From positions 1 through 6,938 of the forward strand of contig DAOVUC010000089.1 in assembly GCA_030632765.1 (NCBI GenBank): a DNA stretch of 6,938 bases, in the 5' to 3' direction. Of the stretch, positions 1 through 6,429 are shown one piece after another. This DNA comes from Candidatus Dadabacteria bacterium. Its GTDB lineage: Bacteria; Desulfobacterota_D; UBA1144; Nemesobacterales; UBA2774. The position numbers and the translations under genes are program-made. The notes beneath the pieces were generated by a model. That model saw nothing but the letters and a program-made list of their open reading frames with translations. It did not search any database and had not been told where the DNA came from. Every line of letters begins with the position of its first letter. The first letter of the stretch is position 1.

Positions 1-860
1 CTTTTTGTTATCTCCTGTAATCTATCTTTATATACTCTAACTTCCCACTCTTCTCTTAGGCCATTTATGTAATTAAGGAGTCTCTCGTTAATTAATTGTG
101 AGCGAATGATCCGCTCGACCTGTGCATATGGGGGATATTCAGGTTCTTGATTTGCTTTAATTATAAGGTACCCGCCGTCAACTTCAAACGGTTTTGTAAT
201 TTCTCCTTCTTTAAGCTTGAATATTTCATTATCTAGCTCTTGAGGAAATTTGCCTCTATTAATATATCCTACCTTACCACCCCTTTTTTTCGAAACCGTG
301 TCGTCTGAGTACTCAAGGGCAAGTTCTTCAAAACTCTCACCGGACTTTGCTTTACTTGAAACGAGTTCAGATATGGATATTGCGGTTTTGTTAGAGATAT
401 CTTTTTCAGGATTAGTTTTTATAAAGATTTTACTTATTTGAATCCGCTCAAAGTCTTTTTTATTTTGTTCATAGTACATTTTAATTTCATCATTGTTTAA
501 TTCTAGCTCATCTAAGATTTCTCTGCCGAAGGTTTTTGTTATGAGCTGTCTCTCATAGCGCTGGATTTCTTCTTGAATCTCGTCCCTATTTTCAAATCCC
601 CTTTTTATTGCCTCTTTATACAAAACTTTTTCGTTAATATGGGTTTGTAGAAATTCATTTAGTTTCTCTGGAGAAGAGCGGTAAATAGATCTCTGTTTAT
701 AAGAAAGTTTATTTAGTTCATCCCTTAGCTCGTCCCTGGTTATCATTTCTTCACCGACTAGGGCTATGATATCCTCATTAGATACTTCTTTCGTTTCATT
801 ATTAGAGTTATTGCAGCCAAAAATGAATCCAATTGTTATAATCAGGATTAAGATTCTCAT
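1..860 (-). CDS. SurA/PpiC-type parvulin-family lipoprotein (3' end cut by window edge)
   Basis: This gene encodes a probable periplasmic, membrane-anchored folding factor of the peptidyl-prolyl isomerase/chaperone family. My translation is open for 286 codons from an ATG at 860 to the window edge without a stop. Residues 1-16 form a short lipoprotein signal (MR, hydrophobic stretch, lipobox I-F-G-C with the lipidated Cys at 16, Asn at +2). Residues about 28-135 resemble a SurA_N-like helical domain, with the usual opening (ALVGEEMITRDEL). Residues about 138-237 match the rotamase domain: FEELALEYSDD, GGKVGYINRGKFP, LKEGEITKPFEVDGGYLIIK. The tail (YAQVERIIRSQL...) is the helix that usually ends such proteins, so few residues are probably missing. 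The two histidines typical of active parvulins appear replaced by Lys144 and Leu232, so isomerase activity is doubtful and a chaperone role is my inference. A GGAG (871-874) lies 10 nt before the start. The gap to the mfd stop is 24 bp, suggesting cotranscription. Confidence 0.88.
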   Translation of the reverse strand, partial: MRILILIITIGFIFGCNNSNNETKEVSNEDIIALVGEEMITRDELRDELNKLSYKQRSIYRSSPEKLNEFLQTHINEKVLYKEAIKRGFENRDEIQEEIQRYERQLITKTFGREILDELELNNDEIKMYYEQNKKDFERIQISKIFIKTNPEKDISNKTAISISELVSSKAKSGESFEELALEYSDDTVSKKRGGKVGYINRGKFPQELDNEIFKLKEGEITKPFEVDGGYLIIKANQEPEYPPYAQVERIIRSQLINERLLNYINGLREEWEVRVYKDRLQEITK

Positions 861-884
861 CTATTCTTTTCTCCAAGCTAAGTG

Positions 885-3800
885 TCAGTGAGGTTTTTGT
901 TTTGCCTTCTCAATTTTGAGTAGATCTTTTAATATATTTTTTGTCTCGTTTATAGAATCTTTGTTTTCATAAAATACTTCCATTTTTCCTTCAGGCGGGA
1001 AGCTGGTATAAAACTTTGAATTTTCTGAAAATATTATAACAGTTCTTTTATCCCTAATCTCAGCTTTTTCAATAGAGAGCCCTTTCATTAAAAGTTTTAA
1101 ATCCAATAATTCTATGAGGTTTAATGTAGGCTCGGGTATGTCACCGAACCGATCCGTTAACTCTACTCTTAATTCAAGAATTTCCTTTTTGTTGCCGATA
1201 GCGGATAATCTCTTATAAAAGAGAAGTCTCTCGGCGTCAGTAGAGATGTAATCATCAGGAATGAAGGCCGGCATGCTAAGAGATATCTCAGGTTCAATCT
1301 CTTCTTCTTGAGCCTCACCCTGAAGTCTTTTGACCGCACCCTCTAACATGTCCAGGTAGAGTTCCAGGCCCACATCGGCTATGTGTCCCGATTGTTCATT
1401 ACCAAAGAGATGCCCGGCTCCCCTTATTTCAAGATCTGATAGAGCAAGTTTAAACCCTGATCCAAGCTCTTTAAATTCTGATATTACTTTAAGTCTCCTC
1501 TTAGCTTCATCTGTAAGGGGTTTTGTGCTGGGAATCAATAAATATGCATATGCTTTTTCATGCGAGCGGCCAACTCTGCCCCTTAATTGATATAAATCAG
1601 CAAGCCCGAATGTGTGGGCATTATCTATTATTATTGTGTTAGCTCTGGGGATATCCAATCCTGATTCTACAATAGCTGTTGTTACCAATATATCTATGTC
1701 ACCATTAATAAATTTCCCGATACTCTCCTCAAGCGGTTTCTCCCTCATTCTTCCGTGTGTAACTTCTATGCTGGCATTCGGCACAAGTTCTTGCACGCGA
1801 TCCGCTACTCTATAGATATCCTGTATACGATTATGAATAAAAAAGACCGATCCGCCGCGTTTTATTTCCTTAGAGACAGTTTCGGCAATGATATTTGGAC
1901 TTGATTTGTATACATATGTTTCTATTGATTGTCTGCCTTCAGGAGGGGTTGTTATTAGGCTGATATCCCTGATTTTAGCGAGTGAAAGTTGTAAGGTTCT
2001 GGGAATGGGTGTCGCACTTAACGAGAGTACGTCAACTCCATGTTTAATTTTTTTAAGCTTCTCTTTTTGAGATACTCCAAATCTGTGCTCTTCATCAATA
2101 ATGAGAAGTCCTAAGTCCTTAAATTTTATTTTATCATTAAGTAGTTTATGGGTTCCGATAATGATATCTACTTTGCCCTCTTGAAGTCTTAACATAGTCT
2201 CTTTTTCGTGCTTGCCGGTTTTAAATCTGGACAGGACATCAATGTTAATAGGATATGGCCTTAATCTGTTAAGAGCCGTTTTATAGTGCTGATCTGCAAG
2301 CAGTGTAGTGGGTACTAGAAAGGCTACCTGTTTTCCGTCTATAGCGGCTTTAAATGCCGCCCTCAGAGCAACTTCAGTCTTACCGAAACCCACATCTCCA
2401 CAGATTAGCCTGTCCATTGGTTTTGAGGATTCCATATCCTGCATAACATCTTCAATAGCGGCTTCCTGATCCGGGGTTTCTTCGTAGGCGAACTCTAACT
2501 CAAACCCTCGGTATGTCTCATCTCTTTTTGAATATTTAAACCCCTTCTCCGCTTTTCTACGAGCGTAGAGTTCAAGAAGCTCCCCAGCCACATTCTCTAC
2601 AGCTTTTCTTACTTTTGTAACCCTGGTATTCCAGCTTTGGTTGCCAAGTCTGTCTACTTTATGCGGTTTGCCGTCGCCTATATATCTCTGTACCAGCTTT
2701 AGCTTGTCTACCGGCACATATACTTTATCCCCACCCGCGTATTCGCATTGTATAAAATCGCCTTCCGTATCTCCTATCTTTAGCTTTTTAAGGTTCCTAA
2801 AGATTCCGATTCCAAACTCTATATGCACAATATAGTCGCCCGGCTTAAGTTCGCTAAAGGAAGTAATGAAAGCCGAAGGTACGTCCTTTCCTTTTTTGTA
2901 AGTAACCCTGTTTTTCTTTTCCCCAAATATTTCTTCCTCGGTAAGTATTTCGAGTTTCGCTTCCTGAAATTTAAACCCCCTGGACAGACTCCCCAAGCTT
3001 GAATCCATATTTTGATAACCGCGCTCCTTGAGCAGATTCAGAATTTTCTCCTGTTCGTTTTGTGTTTTAAATGCCAGCAGAAGTGAATATCCGTCTTTTT
3101 GACATTCTTCTATTTTTTCTGACAGCGTGTCTATAGGAGAATCCCCTTCATGTGCCCATTTAATTGATGTTGGCTCTGCGTTGAACTTGAGTGTTTTATT
3201 TCTATCGTTGGATACGTCTAAGTCTCTTAAGTGTATGTTTTGTAATTTATGAACTCTTTTTCTAACATCTTCTTCTGTAAAAAAGAGCTCTTGGATGTTG
3301 GGTGTAATTTTTAGCTGTTTTTTTAAGATAGTTTCTGTTTCCGGCAAAGATTCTACAAAGGTTTCACCTGAGCTTAAGATCTCCTCGGGCTCATCTTCGA
3401 TTATCAGCGTGTTGGCGGGCAGGTAATCAAATATTGAACTTAACTTTGGATAAAATGAAGGAAGAAGCCATTCCATATTGGGTATTCTCTCTCCTCTTTC
3501 AATTTCTTCAATGATCTGGAGTTTATTTCGAGCCGAGATTCCATCTTCTTCTGCTTTTGTCCTTATGTATTTTGCGGCTCTATCAATTGATTTTTGATCC
3601 AGTACAATTCCGCTAGCCGGTAAAATCACAGTGTTTTCAACCCTCTCAATGGATTTTTGATTCTCTATATTGAAAATTCTCATTGAACCCACTTCATCCC
3701 CAATAAATTCAAGCCTTATTGGGTTGTTCTGTCCTGGAGAGAATATATCTACAATAGCGCCCCTCGTACTTATTTCCCCACGACCTTGTACAAAGTCTGT

Positions 3801-4310
3801 TTCCACATAACCTGTTTGTTTGAGACGGGTTATCAATTCCTCCCTAAGCAGCACGTCTGCTTTCCTGATTTTTATGACGAAGTTATCAAAGGACTTCCTA
3901 GGTATTATTCTCTCAAAGAGAGCACCCATTTCAGCAATTACCGGCTGTCCACTCATAGCACAATAGAGCCAGTTCATTCTTTCCTTTAAAAACTGTGATT
4001 TTGATGAAAAGAGGGCCTCCCCTATCCCAGGCTCCTTTCTTAATAGAACGGCAGGGGGTTGTGGAAGAAAGAATGATAGATTCTTTGATGCTGATTCCGC
4101 CTTTTTTCTTGTAGGAGATAAAAAAAGAACAGGTTTTTTAGTAGCACTTATGATTGCTGACACTAGATAATATTTGGAAGAACCGTGAAGACCGGAGAGA
4201 GGAATTCTTTTCTCTCCGGAGTCTATTTTGCTTAAGAGGGTTTTAAAATTTTGGCTGCTAAAAAGGTCCTTATATATAGCTTCTGAATTAATACTGGATT
4301 GTTTACTCAC
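885..4310 (-). CDS. mfd: Transcription-repair coupling factor Mfd
   Basis: Mfd is a cytoplasmic ATP-dependent DNA translocase that displaces RNA polymerase stalled at lesions and recruits UvrA for nucleotide excision repair. At 1141 aa it is full length (E. coli about 1148). The N-terminal UvrB-like module spans about 1-330; its GLHGSSKYYL (40-49) is the degenerate, non-ATPase version of a Walker A, and RGEISTRGAIVDIFSPG (177-193) is the UvrB-homologous domain 2 that contacts UvrA. The CarD-like RNA-polymerase-interaction domain is at about 485-545 (LKPGDYIVHIEFGIGIF, then YVPVDKL). The translocase has Walker A GDVGFGKTE (638-646), DEEH (739-742), SATPIPR (765-771) and QLRGRVGR (908-915). The TRG motif follows (EIRGAG 961-966, Gln973), then the C-terminal regulatory D7 domain from about 1000. 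The start is GTG: an in-frame TAA lies two codons upstream (the leuB stop), so no earlier start exists. I see no Shine-Dalgarno, which points to translational coupling with leuB 3 bp upstream. Confidence 0.98.
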   Translation of the reverse strand: MSKQSSINSEAIYKDLFSSQNFKTLLSKIDSGEKRIPLSGLHGSSKYYLVSAIISATKKPVLFLSPTRKKAESASKNLSFFLPQPPAVLLRKEPGIGEALFSSKSQFLKERMNWLYCAMSGQPVIAEMGALFERIIPRKSFDNFVIKIRKADVLLREELITRLKQTGYVETDFVQGRGEISTRGAIVDIFSPGQNNPIRLEFIGDEVGSMRIFNIENQKSIERVENTVILPASGIVLDQKSIDRAAKYIRTKAEEDGISARNKLQIIEEIERGERIPNMEWLLPSFYPKLSSIFDYLPANTLIIEDEPEEILSSGETFVESLPETETILKKQLKITPNIQELFFTEEDVRKRVHKLQNIHLRDLDVSNDRNKTLKFNAEPTSIKWAHEGDSPIDTLSEKIEECQKDGYSLLLAFKTQNEQEKILNLLKERGYQNMDSSLGSLSRGFKFQEAKLEILTEEEIFGEKKNRVTYKKGKDVPSAFITSFSELKPGDYIVHIEFGIGIFRNLKKLKIGDTEGDFIQCEYAGGDKVYVPVDKLKLVQRYIGDGKPHKVDRLGNQSWNTRVTKVRKAVENVAGELLELYARRKAEKGFKYSKRDETYRGFELEFAYEETPDQEAAIEDVMQDMESSKPMDRLICGDVGFGKTEVALRAAFKAAIDGKQVAFLVPTTLLADQHYKTALNRLRPYPINIDVLSRFKTGKHEKETMLRLQEGKVDIIIGTHKLLNDKIKFKDLGLLIIDEEHRFGVSQKEKLKKIKHGVDVLSLSATPIPRTLQLSLAKIRDISLITTPPEGRQSIETYVYKSSPNIIAETVSKEIKRGGSVFFIHNRIQDIYRVADRVQELVPNASIEVTHGRMREKPLEESIGKFINGDIDILVTTAIVESGLDIPRANTIIIDNAHTFGLADLYQLRGRVGRSHEKAYAYLLIPSTKPLTDEAKRRLKVISEFKELGSGFKLALSDLEIRGAGHLFGNEQSGHIADVGLELYLDMLEGAVKRLQGEAQEEEIEPEISLSMPAFIPDDYISTDAERLLFYKRLSAIGNKKEILELRVELTDRFGDIPEPTLNLIELLDLKLLMKGLSIEKAEIRDKRTVIIFSENSKFYTSFPPEGKMEVFYENKDSINETKNILKDLLKIEKAKQKPH

Positions 4311-4313
4311 GAT

Positions 4314-5408
4314 TTATATTAAGGGAGTTTCTTTATGGGTCTTAATTTCCCGGGCTATTTCCTCTCCCATCTCTTTACATCCCACTTTTGTCATCCCTTC
4401 ATGATATATATCAGCAGTTCTGAAACCATTCTCGAGCACTCTTTCCACCGCTTCTTCTATTACTCTTGCAGCCTCATCGAGATCAAATGAGTATTTTAGC
4501 ATCATTGCGGATGTTAGGATCATGGCAATTGGGTTTGCAATATTTTGCCCGGCGATATCTGGGGCACTTCCGTGAACAGGTTCGTATATTGCGCCTTCTC
4601 CTATACTGGCTGAGGGTAGCATTCCAAGGGATCCCGTAAGCTGAGCTGCTTCATCACTTATGATGTCACCAAACATATTCCCGGCAAGCATTACATCGAA
4701 GCTCTTAGGTCTTCTTATTAACTGCATAGCCGCATTATCTACATAGAGGTGCTCTAACTCCACATCAGGATATTCGGTTTCCCCAATTCGTGTAACTGTT
4801 GTTCTCCAAAACTGCATAACTTCAAGTACGTTAGCCTTATCAATAGAGGTTAGTTTCTTCTTTCTTTTTCTCGCAATATCAAAATCGACTCTTGCGATAC
4901 TTGCAATCTCTTGTGCTCTATACCTCAAGGCGCTACACCCTTTTTCTTGACCATCGTCCAGTTTTTCAATACCCCGAGGACGGCCAAAATAGATGCCTCC
5001 TGTGAGTTCCCTTACCACCATAATGTCTACTCCTTCAACAACTTCTCTCTTTAGCGTTGAGGCGTCAGCAAGAGCGGGGTATACAATAGCCGGCCTTAAA
5101 TTCGCAAATGCGTCAAGTTCTTTTCTTAAAGCAAGCAGCCCGCTTTCGGGCTTATTCTCATGAGCTAAATTTTCCCATTTAGGACCTCCTACCGCCCCCA
5201 TAAGAACAGCGTCACAAGCTTTAGCCTTCTCAATCACTTCATTTGTAATTGGGATACCGTACTCGTCAATTGAGGATCCCCCGAATAACTCGGTTTCAAA
5301 CTCAAAGTCGATATTATGCTTTTCCCCTATAATGTTTAATATGTCCAGACTCACATTTGTTACCTCTACTCCAATTCCGTCTCCGGAAAGTACCAGTACT
5401 CTAGGCAA
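4314..5408 (-). CDS. leuB: 3-isopropylmalate dehydrogenase
   Basis: LeuB carries out the NAD-dependent oxidative decarboxylation of 3-isopropylmalate to 2-oxoisocaproate, the third step specific to leucine synthesis, in the cytoplasm. The 364 aa match the family length (E. coli 363). The IPMDH signatures are all present: GDGIG (9-13), LMGAVGGPKWE (69-79), ELTGGIYFGRPRG (134-146), and the long GNMFGDIISDEAAQLTGSLG stretch (243-262). By alignment to the Thermus enzyme, the substrate and metal residues are Arg95, Arg105, Arg133, Tyr140, Lys191, Asp224, Asp248 and Asp252. Glu88, Leu91 and Leu92 sit where the isopropyl group is recognised. Asp284-Ile285 in HGSAPDIAG indicates NAD rather than NADP and argues against isocitrate dehydrogenase. 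The start is TTG (5406-5408), placed by a strong AAGGAG 7 nt upstream; the nearest upstream ATG is out of frame and soon hits a stop. No leuC, leuD or leuA lies in the window. A candidate promoter sits just upstream. Confidence 0.97.
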   Translation of the reverse strand: MPRVLVLSGDGIGVEVTNVSLDILNIIGEKHNIDFEFETELFGGSSIDEYGIPITNEVIEKAKACDAVLMGAVGGPKWENLAHENKPESGLLALRKELDAFANLRPAIVYPALADASTLKREVVEGVDIMVVRELTGGIYFGRPRGIEKLDDGQEKGCSALRYRAQEIASIARVDFDIARKRKKKLTSIDKANVLEVMQFWRTTVTRIGETEYPDVELEHLYVDNAAMQLIRRPKSFDVMLAGNMFGDIISDEAAQLTGSLGMLPSASIGEGAIYEPVHGSAPDIAGQNIANPIAMILTSAMMLKYSFDLDEAARVIEEAVERVLENGFRTADIYHEGMTKVGCKEMGEEIAREIKTHKETPLI

Positions 5409-5415
5409 TGTATAT

Positions 5416-5421
5416 CTCCTT
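5416..5421 (-). promoter_or_regulatory. Shine-Dalgarno of leuB (fixes the TTG start)
   Basis: The minus strand reads AAGGAG followed by seven bases and then TTG. This near-perfect site at optimal spacing is the main reason to accept TTG as the leuB start, together with the family N-terminus (PRVLVLSGDGIG) beginning directly after it. Confidence 0.8.
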
Positions 5422-5444
5422 TTTCATTGATTTAGGTGTTCCGT

Positions 5445-5472
5445 ATTTTACCCACAGTGTGTCTTATGGGAA
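5445..5472 (-). promoter_or_regulatory. Candidate sigma70-type promoter for leuB
   Basis: On the minus strand a -10-like TAAAAT (5445-5450, 5 of 6 to consensus) follows a -35-like TTCCCA (5467-5472, 4 of 6) with a 16-bp spacer. Transcription would begin roughly 30-35 nt before the leuB start codon. The match is modest and such hexamers occur by chance in AT-rich DNA. It is supported mainly by its position in the only sizeable intergenic gap. If real, it would drive leuB, mfd and the parvulin lipoprotein gene. Confidence 0.35.
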
Positions 5473-5482
5473 AGTGGTTATC

Positions 5483-5499
5483 TTTTATCCGAGATAAAA
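5483..5499. repeat. AT-rich 17-bp palindrome in the FAH-leuB gap
   Basis: TTTTATC and GATAAAA form perfect 7-bp arms around a 3-base centre (CGA on the plus strand). Each arm has only one G/C, so it would be a weak RNA hairpin. As DNA it has the size and symmetry of a dimeric repressor operator, and it lies about 10 bp upstream of the candidate leuB -35. No regulator is identifiable. Confidence 0.35.
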
Positions 5500-5592
5500 A
5501 TAAAGAGCAACGACTTTTTTCTTTTTAAGTTGTTTTTCTCCAAATGTTGTAAATGAAGCAAGAGCTATCCTGCAAATGAAATAGGGCTTCAT
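5485..5592 (-). CDS. Possible 35-aa small ORF between the FAH gene and leuB (uncertain)
   Basis: I do not recognise this reading frame. It runs from ATG at 5592 to TAA at 5485-5487 and encodes 35 residues: a mildly hydrophobic N-terminal part (MKPYFICRIALASFTTF), a lysine cluster (KQLKKKK) and a hydrophobic end (VVALYFYLG). An AAGGA lies about 9 nt upstream, a plausible ribosome binding site. It has only four leucines and no leucine run, so it is not a classical leu leader attenuator peptide. Its start codon lies inside one arm of an inverted repeat and its stop inside the AT-rich palindrome. An ORF of this size can arise by chance in a 208-bp gap, and the lysine cluster may simply reflect A-rich DNA. 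A small-protein gene, a decayed gene remnant and chance are all open. Confidence 0.2.
   Translation of the reverse strand: MKPYFICRIALASFTTFGEKQLKKKKVVALYFYLG
5494..5534 (-). terminator. Weak candidate terminator downstream of the FAH gene
   Basis: On the minus strand AACAACTT and AAGTCGTT (5527-5534 and 5509-5516) can pair at 7 of 8 positions around a 10-base A-rich loop. A T-rich run (TCTTTATTTTTATC) follows within two bases. The arrangement resembles an intrinsic terminator for truA-FAH, but the stem is AT-rich with a mismatch, so it would be inefficient. Confidence 0.22.
5553..5592. repeat. Imperfect inverted repeat just after the FAH gene
   Basis: ATGAAGC (5553-5559) and GCTTCAT (5586-5592) are perfect 7-bp arms. 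Inside them CTAT (5565-5568) and ATAG (5581-5584) give a second 4-bp helix with a 12-base loop, the two helices being separated by an asymmetric internal loop. No clean T-run follows on either strand, so I do not call it a terminator. It could be a processing site or mRNA-end hairpin 25 bp beyond the FAH stop, or chance. Confidence 0.3.
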
Positions 5593-5616
5593 GCGAACAT
5601 ATCCTTTTAATCAATC

Positions 5617-6375
5617 CTATCCTATGTAGTTCCTTAGGATGCCGATACCTTCTATGTGAACTTCTACCTTATCACCTTTCTTCATAGGGCCAATACCGGA
5701 AGGAGTACCCGTTGATATAATGTCGCCTGGCATAAGTGTCATGACATTTGAAATAAAGCTTATCAATTGAGATACATTAAAAAGGAGCATTGAGGTATTA
5801 GAGCTTTGTTTTATTTCTCCATTTAAGTATGTCGCGATATCTAAATTAGAGGGATCAAGCTCGGTTTCAATAACAGGTCCGAAAGGCGCGAATGTATCAA
5901 ACCCTTTACCCCTTGTGTATTGTATGTCCTTTGCTGTAAGATCTCTGGCAGTGACGTCGTTTAGACATGTATATCCGAATACATAATCAAGAGCCTCGTC
6001 TTCACCAACTCTCTTTGCCCTTTTTCCCATAACAACCGCAAGCTCCCCCTCATAGTCAACCCTGGAGGACATATGATCGGGATATATAATAGTATCTTCA
6101 TGTCCAATAATCGCCGTGTTGGGTTTAATAAAAAGTTTGGGATCTTCAGGGGGGTTACTGTTCATTTCCTCGGCGTGATCCTTGTAGTTTAATCCCACAC
6201 ATACTATTTTTGTCGGGGTGCAGGGGGGCAGTATCTTTACATCATTAATATTATGAGTTGTATCTGTAGGCATGTAATCTCCAAAGAGGTCCCAGTCTAT
6301 TTCTGTTATGATATCGTCCTCAAGTATGCCGTACTTTTCATTTTGATTTTTGTCTTCGTATCTTATGTGTTTCAC
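5617..6375 (-). CDS. Fumarylacetoacetate hydrolase (FAH) family protein
   Basis: This is a soluble, metal-dependent enzyme of the FAH superfamily, whose members cleave or decarboxylate 2-oxo/2,4-dioxo acids (acylpyruvases, fumarylpyruvate hydrolase, oxaloacetate decarboxylase, 2-hydroxyhepta-2,4-diene-1,7-dioate isomerase). At 252 aa it has the usual short single-domain form: a small N-terminal part (1-50), then the catalytic beta-roll. The motif VGLNYKDHAEEM (60-71) carries a likely catalytic His67/Glu70 pair as in FAHD1-type enzymes. Metal ligands are Glu109 and Glu111 (DYEGELAVVMG) and Asp140 (NDVTARDL). Lys158 in RGKGFDTFAPFGP and the GTPSGIG turn (223-229) line the site. Everything needed for activity appears intact, but the substrate cannot be read from sequence and the neighbours do not reveal a catabolic pathway. 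The start is GTG, supported by GAGGTG 7-12 nt upstream and by alignment of the N-terminus. It follows truA after 54 bp, probably in the same transcript. Confidence 0.93.
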   Translation of the reverse strand: MKHIRYEDKNQNEKYGILEDDIITEIDWDLFGDYMPTDTTHNINDVKILPPCTPTKIVCVGLNYKDHAEEMNSNPPEDPKLFIKPNTAIIGHEDTIIYPDHMSSRVDYEGELAVVMGKRAKRVGEDEALDYVFGYTCLNDVTARDLTAKDIQYTRGKGFDTFAPFGPVIETELDPSNLDIATYLNGEIKQSSNTSMLLFNVSQLISFISNVMTLMPGDIISTGTPSGIGPMKKGDKVEVHIEGIGILRNYIG

Positions 6376-6380
6376 TTTTT

Positions 6381-6386
6381 CACCTC
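6381..6386 (-). promoter_or_regulatory. Shine-Dalgarno of the FAH gene (supports the GTG start)
   Basis: The minus strand reads GAGGTG, then AAAAA, then GTG at 6373-6375. The GAGG core is 7 nt from the start codon. The GTG inside the site itself is out of frame and runs into TGA within three codons, so it is not the start. Confidence 0.7.
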
Positions 6387-6429
6387 GGATTTTTTTGCAG
6401 CTTGTATGAGACCCGGATTATACCTAATT

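Noticed and set aside
250..441. 63-codon plus-strand open frame.
   Set aside because: It lies wholly antisense to the parvulin lipoprotein coding sequence, which shows clear family motifs; the frame has no recognisable protein features.
1381..3989. Several 60-69 codon plus-strand open frames (1381-1590, 1612-1815, 1888-2070, 2641-2835, 3786-3989).
   Set aside because: All are antisense to well-conserved mfd coding sequence, have no family-like motifs and are the length expected by chance.
5407..5420. The leuB ribosome binding region is identical over about 14 bases to the phage T7 gene 10 leader used in expression vectors (AAGGAGATATACAT).
   Set aside because: The flanking bases differ from vector sequence, the start is TTG rather than ATG, and there is no T7 promoter or tag. 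It looks like a coincidence of a strong Shine-Dalgarno in AT-rich DNA, not contamination.
5409..5616. A leucine attenuator upstream of leuB.
   Set aside because: No leucine-codon run is present in the small ORF or elsewhere in the gap, and there is no GC-rich terminator/antiterminator pair.
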